Of a stretch of DNA of 20,170 bases, positions 1 to 13,080 are shown one piece after another. The position numbers and the translations under genes were made by a program. Position 1 is the first letter of the stretch. Each line of letters starts with the position of its first letter. The DNA is from JADGRF01 sp036382515 (GTDB lineage: Bacteria; Myxococcota_A; Polyangia; Polyangiales; JAFGIB01), in assembly GCA_036382515.1 (NCBI GenBank), contig DASVHQ010000048.1, forward strand, positions 1-20,170, in the 5' to 3' direction. The notes under the pieces were generated by a model. It worked only from the letters and a program-made list of their open reading frames with translations. It searched no databases and was not told the DNA's origin.

Positions 1-527
1 GAAGAGCATGGCCGAGGCGTTGGGGCACGCAGCCACGCACGCGCCGCAGCCGATGCAGGCCGCAGCTTCGAACGCGGTGTCGGCGGCGGGCTTCGGGATG
101 AGAATGGCGTTGGCATCCTGCGCGCTGCCGGCGCGCGCCGAAATGAAGCCGCCCGCCTGGATGATCCGGTCGAACGCGCTGCGATCGACGATGAGATCCT
201 TGATCACGGGCAGCGCCTGTGCGCGCCACGGCTCGATCCACAGCTCGTCGCCGTCCTTGAACGAGCGCATGTGCAGCTGACAGGTGGTGGTGGCCTTGCG
301 CGGACCGTGCGGCGCGCCGTTGACGACCACACCACACATGCCGCAGATGCCCTCACGACAGTCGTGGTCGAAGGCCACCGGATCCTGGCCGTCGGTGATC
401 AACTTCTCGTTGAGCACGTCGAGCATCTCCAGGAACGACATCTCTTCGCTGACCTCGCCGATCTCGTAGTCTGCGAACGCGCCCTGGGCACTCTGGTTGG
501 GCTGACGCCAGATGTGAAGCTTGAGCC

Positions 528-531
<4 letters not shown>
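1..531 (-). CDS. sdhB: Succinate dehydrogenase / fumarate reductase iron-sulfur subunit (3' end cut by window)
   Basis: Iron-sulfur subunit that passes electrons from the flavin of SdhA through a [2Fe-2S], a [4Fe-4S] and a [3Fe-4S] centre to the membrane anchor. The first 177 residues are in the window and the frame runs off the left edge without a stop. The N-terminal ferredoxin domain has the [2Fe-2S] ligands C58, C63, C66 (in DCREGICGMC) and C84. The [4Fe-4S] motif CIGCGACVAACP lies at residues 159-170. The [3Fe-4S] cysteines must lie outside the window. The start ATG (531-529) overlaps the sdhA stop in an ATGA arrangement, so translational coupling is likely. It is the third gene of the sdhCAB operon. 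Identity is secure; in vivo direction (succinate oxidation or fumarate reduction) cannot be read from sequence. Confidence 0.96.
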
Positions 532-2444
<1,913 letters not shown>

Positions 2445-2461
2445 GACGAAAGACTCCGAGG

Positions 2462-3169
2462 TCAGCGGACGAAGCCGGAGAGCACCGCCAGCGGAATGCT
2501 GATGTTGCCGAGAGTAATGAAGAGGGCGAGACCGAGCGACAGGCGCTTGATGCGCTCGTTGTAGGCCGAGTGGTTCAAACCGAGCGACTGGAACATGCTC
2601 CAGATGCCGTGGAAGAGGTGATTGCCGAGGCCCGCCATGGCGACGATGTACACGCCCGCCACCCAAGGGATGCTGAAGCTGTTCACCACGTTGGCGTAGA
2701 CATCCTCGGCGCTGTGTTCTTGACCGCCGGGCATGACGCCGAAGGTGAGATGCGCGAGGTGGTAGACCAGGAACGCCAAGAGAATGGGCCCGCTCCAGAC
2801 CATGGTGCGTGCGGCGTAGCTGGTGGCCACGTCACGCTTCACACGATAGGGCTGCGGGCGCGCGGCATTGTTCTTGCCCGCGAGCTTGAGCGCGCAACCG
2901 ATGTGCAGCGCCACCGACCCCAGCAGCACCGCGCGCGCGACCCAGATCAGGCCGTGCGAGTTGTGCAGCAGGTGGCCGTAGCCATTGATGGCATCGCGGC
3001 CCGCGAAGAGCAGCGCGTTGCCGATGAAGTGCATGAGCACGAAACCGACCAAGATGAGGCCGGTCACCGCCATCACGATCTTCTGGCCGACGGAGGTTGA
3101 TAGGAGGCCCAGGGGCCCGGGAGGCGCAGCGACGGGTCGTGGCTGCGCGGATACGTTCGGGTTTGCCAT
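2462..3169 (-). CDS. sdhC: Succinate dehydrogenase cytochrome b558 membrane anchor subunit
   Basis: Membrane anchor of complex II that binds heme b and handles quinone. The 235-residue protein has about five hydrophobic segments, as in the single-subunit b558 anchors of the B. subtilis type. Histidines placed in or next to the helices (H47 in LMHFIGN, plus those in VALHIGC, VYHLAHL and GNHLFHG) are the candidate heme ligands. The frame is open to 3208, but the ATG at 3169 gives the natural N-terminus, a short Pro/Ala-rich stretch before the first helix. There is no strong Shine-Dalgarno before it. It is the first gene of the sdhCAB operon, and a divergent gene begins about 140 nt away, so the operon promoter should lie between 3170 and 3307. 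Confidence 0.95.
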   Translation of the reverse strand: MANPNVSAQPRPVAAPPGPLGLLSTSVGQKIVMAVTGLILVGFVLMHFIGNALLFAGRDAINGYGHLLHNSHGLIWVARAVLLGSVALHIGCALKLAGKNNAARPQPYRVKRDVATSYAARTMVWSGPILLAFLVYHLAHLTFGVMPGGQEHSAEDVYANVVNSFSIPWVAGVYIVAMAGLGNHLFHGIWSMFQSLGLNHSAYNERIKRLSLGLALFITLGNISIPLAVLSGFVR

Positions 3170-3203
3170 GACGACTGCTCGGGTTTGGGAGCGCAGGCGT
3201 CTT

Positions 3204-3230
3204 ACCATAATCGCCGCGCGCGGGGATCAA
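3204..3230 (-). promoter_or_regulatory. Possible sdhCAB promoter
   Basis: On the minus strand the sdhC leader contains TTGATC (3230-3225) and TATGGT (3209-3204), separated by 15 nt. The second box lies in the only AT-richer patch of this intergenic region. The spacer is shorter than the usual 16-18 nt for a housekeeping sigma factor, so this is a weak candidate placed mainly by position. Confidence 0.25.
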
Positions 3231-3307
3231 CTTCCCCCCGTTCTCGGGCGTCGAAAGCGCCAGCGCAAACGGTCGCGGCCCGGGGCCTGCCACCATGAGC
3301 GGGTCTA

Positions 3308-5092
3308 GTGCTGCTCGCCCGCGCACGCCTTGACGCTTTTCGGCATGGCTCCTACAGTCCACCCGCTACCGGGTGTGTTGCAGCGGGCGCGGGGCGTAGT
3401 TTGGAAGCGCTTTTTCGCACAATCGTCCCGCCATACCGCCTCGGAGAGCTGCTGCTGCGCATCGGGGAGCGGCGTCTCACCGGGCGGCTGTTGCTCAGCT
3501 CCGATCTCGGCGAGCGCACCGTGTACTTCCACACGGGCTTGCCGGTCTTCGCCCACTCGTCGCAGTTCTCGGAGCGTCTGGGCGCGGTGGGCGTGCGCTA
3601 CGGCATCGTGAAGCGCGAGGAGGTCGCGCGCGCGCTTGCACTCGCACGAGAGCAAGGCACGGAGCTCGGGCGCGCCCTGCTCGAGCTCGGACACGTGAAC
3701 GGAGTGCAGCTGTTTCGCTTGCTCGGGGCGCAGCTACTCGAACAGCTTGCCGCAAGCTGCGGCAGCGTCGCCGCGCGGGCACGCTTCTACGTTGACCCGG
3801 GCGCGCTCACGAAGGTTGCGATCCTGCGCGTGCACCCGATGACGGCCGTGCTCGCGGCCGTACGCCACATGCCGGCTCTCGAGCACACCAAGATGCTCGG
3901 CGCCGTCTCTGAACGCCGCGTAGCGCAACTGCCGGTGCCTGACCTCGTGCTCGAGTGGCTCTCCGATCTGGGCTACGTCGGCGACACGACCACGTTGACT
4001 GCGGGCGAGGCCACGACGGTGGGCGTGATCCGCTCGCGTCTGGTGGCGAAGCTGCGCGCGAGCACACAGCAGGACTTCGATCCCACGGCCTCGCCGGTGC
4101 ACATCGACGCGCGCAAGGAAGACTCCGGGCGACCGGCGGCTCGCAGTGTCGCCGACTACATCACGTTGGCCATGCTGCTGTGCGGCGCGATCAAGCTGGG
4201 CGACTCCAGCGCGGAGGAAGATCGCCGCGCCACCGTCGCGGCGGCCGGCACCAGCGACACGGGTGGCCGCGCGGAGACCCTGCCGAACACCGCGCAGAGC
4301 GTGCAGGCCACCCTCAACGGTGCGTTGCACAGCCCGCTCTGCGAAGTACCCGCGGCAGCACCGTCGCACGAGAGCGCTACCGACGCTGCCATCCGTGCGT
4401 ATCTGTGCGAGAAGCGCGAGACACGCACCGCGGCACGCATGGCGATCTGGGGTCCGGCGGCCGAGTTGGAGGACAATGCTGCTCTTTCACAGCTGCTCAC
4501 GCTCTATCTGACGCTCAAGCCCGAGGCCAGCGATGCCGCGGTGCTGGGCGTGGAGCCGGGCGACGCCCCCACCCACATCGCGGATGCATACGCGACCTAC
4601 CAGCGCTTCCTCGATGAATTCGGCGAACAGACGCAGACGCCGCTCACGAGCGCACGGATCGCAGAGCTGCGCGAACGCATCAACGCGGCGCTGATCACAC
4701 TCGCGCCCGAGCTACTGCCGCCGTCAGTGGCACACGGGCGACCGCCCACGGACGAGCCTGTCCAGCAGGCGCCAGCCCCGGCGAGCACGCTCAGCGAAGA
4801 ATCGGCTTTGCACGACGTGCAGCCGCACGCCGGGGTGCCAGCGGAGCAGCTCGGCCCGGAGCTCTTGCTGCACAACGTCGAAGCGCGCGTACGCGAAGGC
4901 AACTGGCAGAAGGTCCTGGAGCTGATCGAGCCGTGGAGTCGTGGCCGCGCGTTGCCCCCCGCGCTCTCGCTCTCGCGTGCGCTGGCGGAACGCGAGCTTG
5001 CGCGTCAGCCACTACAGCGTCGCAGCAAGCGCGCGCTTGCCCTCGCCTTCGTCGTCGGCGGTGTCGCAGGCTGGTTCGCTCACCAACTACTG

Positions 5093-5116
<24 letters not shown>
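3308..5116 (+). CDS. DUF4388 (PATAN)-like protein with degenerate J-domain-like region and C-terminal membrane anchor
   Basis: Function unknown. In the 602-residue reading, residues about 42-165 (from YRLGELLLRIGE) resemble DUF4388/PATAN-type domains of myxobacterial regulatory proteins. They show the pattern of a short beta-rich part (RTVYFHTGLPVFAHSS), then helices with ELGRALLELGHV. Residues about 408-465 (VLGVEPGD at 412-419, a following AY, RIN and TL) read like a J domain, but no HPD tripeptide is present; RFLDEF stands in its place. The middle is low-complexity. A hydrophobic helix at about 574-597 ends the protein and suggests tail anchoring with the rest in the cytoplasm. The start is uncertain: GTG 3308 gives the longest frame and TTG 3401 (residue 32) would fit the domain border better. 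The tail overlaps uvrA by 24 nt, convergently. The J-domain reading is inference. Confidence 0.8.
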
Positions 5117-8014
<2,898 letters not shown>

Positions 8015-8067
8015 CGGGGGCTGGACGCATAGCACACCACCGCCTCACGAGCACTGCTGGCGCGCGC

Positions 8068-9057
8068 TCAGTGCCCGAAGCGCAGCAAGTAGCTGCCCCA
8101 CGTGAGACCAGCGCCCACGCCAGCCACGCTCACGTCGTCGTGCCCGTTCCACTTGTCCCAGCGCTGCGACAACACGGTGAGCGAGCCCGCGGCCGCCGTG
8201 TTGCCGAAGGTCTCGAGGTTGTGGAAGTGCTGCTGCCTGCTGATATCGCACGACGCACAGACGTGCTCGAGCATGCGCAGGTTCGCTTGATGGCCGACGA
8301 AGCTCCAGGCTCGCTTGGGCGAGTGGAAGCTGTGCTGCAGGCCCTTCACCATCGTGGTCATGGTCTTGATCGCGAACTTCTGCACGGCCTTGCCGTCCTG
8401 GCGGAAGAAGCCTTGCCGAGGAATCGAGACCTTGTGGGCACCCGCCGGGCTCGACCCGATGTTGGCGCCGAGAATCTCCGCGCGCCCGTGCTCCTGCGTC
8501 GAGACCACCGCGGCCGCGGCGGCATCGCCCCACAGCACCGCCGCCGAACGGTCGCGGTAATCGACCGTGCAAGTGATGGTCTCGGGAATCACCAGCAAGA
8601 TGAACGCAGGCAAGCGCGCCGGATCCATCATCGACAGCAGGTACAGCGGCACGAAGAAGCTCGTGCAGGCCGACATTACGTCGAACGCCAGCGCATCGAT
8701 CCCGAGCAGCGCGCCCACGCCGCAAGCCTCGGCAGGCGAGACCAGGTCGGGTGCAGAACCGCCCGAGATCACCATGCCGATGTCGGTCGGCGATAGACCG
8801 GCGCGCTCGATCGCCAGGTGCGCGGCACGCGCGCCGAGCTGCGCATGGTTGAGCTCCGAGGCTTCCGCCGCAGCTCGCGGATCGACGTTCTTGGTCGTGC
8901 GCAGGTAGTCGAGCGACAAGACCGTTCGGCGTGTGCGGATGCCGACGCGCTCCATGATCCAGGCGTCGGTCGTGCCGATGTCCAGGTCTTCGAGGAACTT
9001 GTTGGTGATCTCGGCGGACGGATGAAAGTGCCCAAGACCGTGCAGGTAGACGCTCAC
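8068..9057 (-). CDS. FabH-like 3-oxoacyl-ACP synthase III family protein
   Basis: Thiolase-fold condensing enzyme of the KAS III type, which joins an acyl-thioester starter to a malonyl-type extender or performs a related acyl transfer. The 329-residue length is that of FabH. The Cys-His-Asn triad is visible: C131 (SACTSF), H256 (VGHQANL) and N286 (TFGNTAAAGS). The N-terminal WIMERVGIRTRR matches the FabH WIxxRTGIxxR region. The frame is open to 9468, but GTG 9057 has GGGAG 7 nt upstream and starts right at the first beta strand. No other fatty-acid synthesis gene (fabD, fabG, acpP, plsX) is beside it, so a specialised role in a secondary lipid or natural product is as likely as housekeeping initiation. 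Substrate cannot be told from sequence. Confidence 0.88.
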   Translation of the reverse strand: MSVYLHGLGHFHPSAEITNKFLEDLDIGTTDAWIMERVGIRTRRTVLSLDYLRTTKNVDPRAAAEASELNHAQLGARAAHLAIERAGLSPTDIGMVISGGSAPDLVSPAEACGVGALLGIDALAFDVMSACTSFFVPLYLLSMMDPARLPAFILLVIPETITCTVDYRDRSAAVLWGDAAAAAVVSTQEHGRAEILGANIGSSPAGAHKVSIPRQGFFRQDGKAVQKFAIKTMTTMVKGLQHSFHSPKRAWSFVGHQANLRMLEHVCASCDISRQQHFHNLETFGNTAAAGSLTVLSQRWDKWNGHDDVSVAGVGAGLTWGSYLLRFGH

Positions 9058-9064
9058 GCAAGTG

Positions 9065-9069
9065 CTCCC
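9065..9069 (-). promoter_or_regulatory. Ribosome binding site deciding the GTG start of the ketosynthase gene
   Basis: GGGAG on the minus strand lies 7 nt before GTG 9057-9055. No ATG in frame gives a better N-terminus, and upstream in-frame sequence back to 9468 lacks KAS III similarity. Confidence 0.6.
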
Positions 9070-9221
9070 AGCAGGTGTGCTCCGTAGGCCGGCATCCAGG
9101 CTTTCTACAGCGAAATCCTCGGGGTGCCAAACATTCCTGGACCCGCGAAAAAGCGCCCGTTTGGGTAAAAAAGCGGCCGGCGGCATGAAATCGGCGCCCG
9201 GGGGGTTATGCTTGGTGACGC

Positions 9222-9227
9222 AGGAGG
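9222..9227 (+). promoter_or_regulatory. Ribosome binding site deciding the GTG start of the exported low-complexity protein
   Basis: A perfect AGGAGG precedes GTG 9233 by 5 nt. This start puts a clean signal peptide at the N-terminus, whereas the longer frame from 9062 would bury it. Confidence 0.75.
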
Positions 9228-9232
9228 CAGCC

Positions 9233-10360
9233 GTGAACACCGCACCCATACGGTTCCACAAGCGTTCGGGGCAGTATGCGAGCGCGTGCGTCGCGGCTGC
9301 CCTTGGACTCGGCATCCACGCGGGCGTCGCAAGCGCCCAGTCGGCAACTGCGGCCACGGCCCCGGCAGCTGCCGCACCAAGCGCCCAGCAAAGTGAGGCC
9401 GAAGCCATCGAGGCTGCAAAACGCAGCCCGATCGCGCATCCCGAGCCACGCCCGCTGTACCCCGACAAAGCTCCTCCGCCTCTGCCACAACCGAGCGCGG
9501 CGCCCGCGCCCCCGACCTACCCGCAGCAGCCTGCACCGACTGACGTTGCACCGGGCCCCGCGCCGCCCGTGCAAGCGTCCGCGCCACAGCCAACGGCTGA
9601 AGTGGTCGCGCCCGAGCCGCCGCCCAACTACGCAGGCGACGAACCTGTCTACGCCGCACCCGCGCCCGACTACGTTTGGGCTCCCGGCTACTGGTACTGG
9701 TACGGCGGCAACTACGTGTGGGTCGGCGGCACGTGGCTGCCACCGAGGCCGGGCTACGTGTACATCGGCCCGCGCTGGTACGACACGGGCTACGGCTGGG
9801 GTTTCGTGGCCGGCGGCTGGGGCGCGTACGGCACGTCGTTCGTTGTCTATCCGATCTACCGCCACCGCTACATCTACGGTGGCTACGGCTACGGCTTCTA
9901 CGGCTACGGGGGCTACGGTTACCGTGCGCGCGAGCCGTACTATTATCCGAGTCGCAACTACTACCCGAGCGACCGTCGTGCGGTGTACGTGCGTCCTGCG
10001 CCTCCGGCGTATCGCGGTCGCCAAGCCGTCTACACCAACAACTACCGCTACAACGCACCTGCACGCTACAGCGCGCCGCTGCGCTACGAACAACCGGGGC
10101 GCGCCGTGATCTCACCGCGCTACGCGGCACCGCGCTACGGCGGGCCCGCCTACTCTGCACCGCGCTACGCAGCGCCGCGCTATCCAGGCGGCGGCTACTC
10201 GGGACGCGGCTACTCGGCGCCACGCCCGGCGAGCACACCGAACGTCATGCGCGGGATTCCAAGCGGCGGTGGCGGTCGCTCTTACGGCGGTGGTGGTGGC
10301 GGTCGCTCATACGGTGGCGGCGGTGGTCACTACTCGGGTGGCGGCCGCGGACACCGATGA
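9233..10360 (+). CDS. Exported YxWxxGxW-type protein with Pro-rich and Tyr/Gly/Arg-rich low-complexity regions
   Basis: Function unknown. From GTG 9233 the product is 375 residues with a signal peptide (basic FHKRSGQ, then a hydrophobic stretch) and a likely signal-peptidase I site after GVASA. The mature protein starts with an Ala-rich segment, then a Pro/Ala/Gln-rich linker. Next come Trp/Tyr motifs of the YxWxxGxW kind (YVWAPGYW, YVWVGGTW) found in small exported repeat proteins of proteobacteria. The C-terminal half is dominated by Tyr, Gly, Arg and Pro: GGYGYGFYGYGGYGY, several APRY units, and an end of RSYGGGGG-like units. It is expected to be exported and largely disordered outside the WxxGxW part. 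It is transcribed divergently from the ketosynthase gene, with 175 nt between the starts, and lies 81 nt before a protease gene. Confidence 0.85.
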   Translation: MNTAPIRFHKRSGQYASACVAAALGLGIHAGVASAQSATAATAPAAAAPSAQQSEAEAIEAAKRSPIAHPEPRPLYPDKAPPPLPQPSAAPAPPTYPQQPAPTDVAPGPAPPVQASAPQPTAEVVAPEPPPNYAGDEPVYAAPAPDYVWAPGYWYWYGGNYVWVGGTWLPPRPGYVYIGPRWYDTGYGWGFVAGGWGAYGTSFVVYPIYRHRYIYGGYGYGFYGYGGYGYRAREPYYYPSRNYYPSDRRAVYVRPAPPAYRGRQAVYTNNYRYNAPARYSAPLRYEQPGRAVISPRYAAPRYGGPAYSAPRYAAPRYPGGGYSGRGYSAPRPASTPNVMRGIPSGGGGRSYGGGGGGRSYGGGGGHYSGGGRGHR

Positions 10361-10441
10361 GCACGTAACACGCACGCGCAGCTGGCAGCGGCACGCAGGC
10401 AAGCCCGAGCGTCGTCGAAATGTGCTACAGCTGCGGCCCTC

Positions 10442-11902
10442 ATGGCGAAGACTCAAGATTCGCTCGCCGAGGAATCTCGTCGGGCCATGCTCGCGGTGGT
10501 GCAGATCCACGCGTACGGCTTCAACCACACCGCGATCGGCTCGATCCTCGATCCCCGCTTCCTAGAGCCCATGACTTGGCGCGGCTCGGGTTTCTTGATC
10601 CGGGTGAACGGCAAAGAGGGCTACGTGCTGACCAACGCGCACGTGGTTCGCAACGCCGCGAGCCTGCAGGTCATGTCGCTCATGACCAGCGAAGAGATGT
10701 TCCCGGCGGACACCCTCAGCATGGTCTCCGCGCTGGAGCCTGACCTCGCGCTGATCAAGCTCACCGATGCTGCGTTCGACCACTTCCGTGGTCTGTGCGA
10801 GGGACAAGTCCCCTACCTCGAGTTCGGCGACTCCGAGCGCGTGCAGCGCGGCACGGATGTCAAAGCCATCGGCTATCCGTTCGGCATGATGGAACCGAAC
10901 ATGTCGGGCGGCGCCATCTCGAACTTCATCGCCGGTGACCTCGAGAACTCCGAGCGCCTGGTCACCGACGCGGCGATCAACCCCGGCAACAGCGGTGGCC
11001 CAGCCATCGTGCCGGGAGGGCGCGCCATCGGGATCAACACTTCCGTGGTCGCCGACGCCGACAACATCGGCTTCATCACGCCGATCGAGTGGGCGCGCAT
11101 CCTGATGCCGCAGATGCTCAAGACCCAGGACGCTCGCCTCGCCGACATCGGCGCGATGTTCCAACCGAACTCCGAGGCCAACGCGCGCTACCTCGGCCTA
11201 TCGCATGTCGATGGCGTGATCACGATGCGCGCACATCCCGGCGGCATGCTCGCCCGCGCAGGCCTGCGTCACCTCGACGTCGTGGTGGGCATCGGCGGCT
11301 TCCCGATCGATCGCTTCGGCAGCTTGGTGCGCGCCAAGAACATGCGGCGCCGCAACATCTACGACGCGGTGCGCCACATTCCCGTCGGCAAGAAAGTACG
11401 CATCGACTACATCCGTAAGGGCAAGCTGCGCCGCACGGAGACCGAAGCCATTCCGGCGCCGCGCATCGACATTCCCTCGCAGCCCATCGTGTCCGATCGC
11501 CGCTTCATCGAGTTTCACGGCCTGATTCTGCAGGAGCTGAGCCTCGAGATCGCAAGCGCCCTGTCGGCGCACTCGGGCAGCGACTTCCTGGCCACGATCG
11601 AGGGCCGCCCCACGTCGTCGCCGAAGCTGGTCGTCACCTTCGTGATGCCCGGTTCACCTGCCGACGATCTGTTCTTCGCGCCCGGCTCGGTGATCACGAA
11701 GGTGAACGCGCAGCCGATCGTGAGCGCGCAAGACTTCGTCGACGCGATCAAGCACAAGACGCGCAAGTCGAAGGTCGTGGTCGAGACCCAGCTCGGCGGG
11801 CTGGGTGTGTTCCATATGGACACGGCAGCCCGCGACGCGCTGCACCTGCAAGCGCCGCGCATGCACGCCGGAACCAATCCGCCGCCTGCGTTCCGAGCTT
11901 GA
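10442..11902 (+). CDS. Deg/HtrA-like trypsin-fold serine protease with PDZ domains
   Basis: Serine endopeptidase of the S1C (Deg/HtrA) family, which usually degrades or processes misfolded proteins. The 486-residue product has the triad H67 (LTNAHVV), D101 (PDLALIKL) and S184 (NPGNSGGP) in the order and spacing of the family. Residues about 225-335 form a PDZ-like domain. Residues about 345-470 look like a second, more diverged one, as in the Deg proteases with a Do-like C-terminal PDZ. There is no signal peptide or membrane helix at the N-terminus (MAKTQDSLAEESRR), so unlike DegP or DegS it is predicted to be cytoplasmic. No clear Shine-Dalgarno precedes ATG 10442. The next gene starts 14 nt after the stop, so the three genes here are probably co-transcribed. 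Confidence 0.9.
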   Translation: MAKTQDSLAEESRRAMLAVVQIHAYGFNHTAIGSILDPRFLEPMTWRGSGFLIRVNGKEGYVLTNAHVVRNAASLQVMSLMTSEEMFPADTLSMVSALEPDLALIKLTDAAFDHFRGLCEGQVPYLEFGDSERVQRGTDVKAIGYPFGMMEPNMSGGAISNFIAGDLENSERLVTDAAINPGNSGGPAIVPGGRAIGINTSVVADADNIGFITPIEWARILMPQMLKTQDARLADIGAMFQPNSEANARYLGLSHVDGVITMRAHPGGMLARAGLRHLDVVVGIGGFPIDRFGSLVRAKNMRRRNIYDAVRHIPVGKKVRIDYIRKGKLRRTETEAIPAPRIDIPSQPIVSDRRFIEFHGLILQELSLEIASALSAHSGSDFLATIEGRPTSSPKLVVTFVMPGSPADDLFFAPGSVITKVNAQPIVSAQDFVDAIKHKTRKSKVVVETQLGGLGVFHMDTAARDALHLQAPRMHAGTNPPPAFRA

Positions 11903-11916
11903 ATCCCCGCACGACC

Positions 11917-13080
11917 ATGCAGTACCGCCGGTTTGGCAAGACCCAGCGGCAGCTGAGCGTGATCACGCTTGGCGGCATGCGCTTCGTTCACGGCTGGCAG
12001 CGGCCCCGCGACCTGCTGCCGCAAGCCATCATCGACCATTGCCGGAGCTGCGTGGAGCAAGCGCTCGCGGCGGGCATCAACCACTTCGAGACCGCGCATG
12101 GCTACGTGAAGAGCGAGAGCGTCTACGGGCGGGTGCTGAACGAAGAGCTGCGTGTGCCGCGCGATAGCTACCACCTGATGACGAAGGGCTCGCCCAAGAC
12201 TGCGGACGAGACCAAGCGCATGGTGGAGGAGCAGCTGCGCGCACTGCGCACCGATCACATCGACCTCTACGCCTGGCACGGCGTCAACAACGAGGACCTG
12301 TATGCCACTGCGCTCGCCAAGCGCGGGCCGGTCGAGACCCTGCACGAGCTCAAGAGCCAGGGCGTGATCCGCGACGTCGGGTTCAGCACGCATGCGCCGC
12401 CCGAGATCATCTTGCGAGCGCTGGACACCGACCTCTTCGCGTTCGTGAACCTTCACTACTATTATTTCTTCCAGCGCAACACGGTCGTGATCGAGCGCGC
12501 GGCGCAGAAGGACATGGGCGTCTTCATCATCTCGCCCAACGACAAGGGCGGACGGCTGTACGATCCGCCACCGCTCTTACGTGAGCTGACGGCACCGCTC
12601 TCGCCCATCCAATGGAACGCGCGCTTCTGCCTGCGCTCGCCGCATGTGCACACGCTGAGCTTCGGCATGACCGCGCCCGAGCACTTCCAGGAGATGCTCG
12701 GCGTGTTGCCTGCCCCGGCGCAGCTCGACGCACACGACAACGACGTGTTGCAGCGCCTCGATGCGCGCCTGCAGCTCGACCCGGCCTCGCGGTACGAAGG
12801 TTACGAGCTTCGACCCGACGCGTCCGGTATTCAGATCGCCGAGGTGCTGCGGCTGCGCCGCATGTGGCGCTGCTACGACATGCTCGGCTTCGCCAGATAC
12901 CGCTACAACTGTCTCAAGCAGCCCGACCACTGGTACGGCGGCTCGATGGCGACCGAAGAGAACCTGGCCAAGGTGGAGCGCGAGCAGCTGCCGCAGCACC
13001 TGGACGTGATCGAGCTGCTGCGCGAAGCGCACCGCGTGCTCTACGAGCCCAATGGCGCGCAACAGAAGAGAAGCCCATGA
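11917..13080 (+). CDS. Aldo/keto reductase family oxidoreductase
   Basis: NAD(P)H-dependent oxidoreductase with the AKR TIM barrel. The tetrad positions are E58 (HFETAHGY; Asp in most AKRs), Y63, K90 (LMTKGSP) and H121 (YAWHGVN). The Glu form is, to my knowledge, seen in the COG1453-like subgroup. That subgroup often ends in a ferredoxin-like domain with clustered cysteines. Here the matching C-terminal stretch (residues about 293-330, GIQIAEVLRL followed by CYDMLGFARYRY) keeps the flanking residues but not the cysteine cluster. The product is 387 residues. I chose ATG 11917; a TTG at 11899 that overlaps the previous stop would add six residues. The stop overlaps the next gene's ATG by 4 nt. 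The substrate is unknown. Confidence 0.88.
   Translation: MQYRRFGKTQRQLSVITLGGMRFVHGWQRPRDLLPQAIIDHCRSCVEQALAAGINHFETAHGYVKSESVYGRVLNEELRVPRDSYHLMTKGSPKTADETKRMVEEQLRALRTDHIDLYAWHGVNNEDLYATALAKRGPVETLHELKSQGVIRDVGFSTHAPPEIILRALDTDLFAFVNLHYYYFFQRNTVVIERAAQKDMGVFIISPNDKGGRLYDPPPLLRELTAPLSPIQWNARFCLRSPHVHTLSFGMTAPEHFQEMLGVLPAPAQLDAHDNDVLQRLDARLQLDPASRYEGYELRPDASGIQIAEVLRLRRMWRCYDMLGFARYRYNCLKQPDHWYGGSMATEENLAKVEREQLPQHLDVIELLREAHRVLYEPNGAQQKRSP

Noticed and set aside
2445..2666. N-terminal extension of SdhA into sdhC
   Set aside because: The extension overlaps the sdhC coding region and translates to Arg/His-rich sequence unlike any SdhA; ATG 2444 has a ribosome binding site and a family-like N-terminus.
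9105..10238. Long minus-strand frames (377 and 295 residues) opposite the low-complexity exported protein
   Set aside because: Arg/Ser- or Val/Arg/Ala-rich translations arise from the repetitive Tyr/Gly/Arg codons on the real strand; the plus-strand gene has AGGAGG and a signal peptide.
9683..10350. CRISPR-like or satellite array in the repetitive 3' half of the exported protein gene
   Set aside because: The repeats are irregular, codon-based (Tyr, Gly, Pro, Arg codons) and in frame, with no constant repeat-spacer structure.
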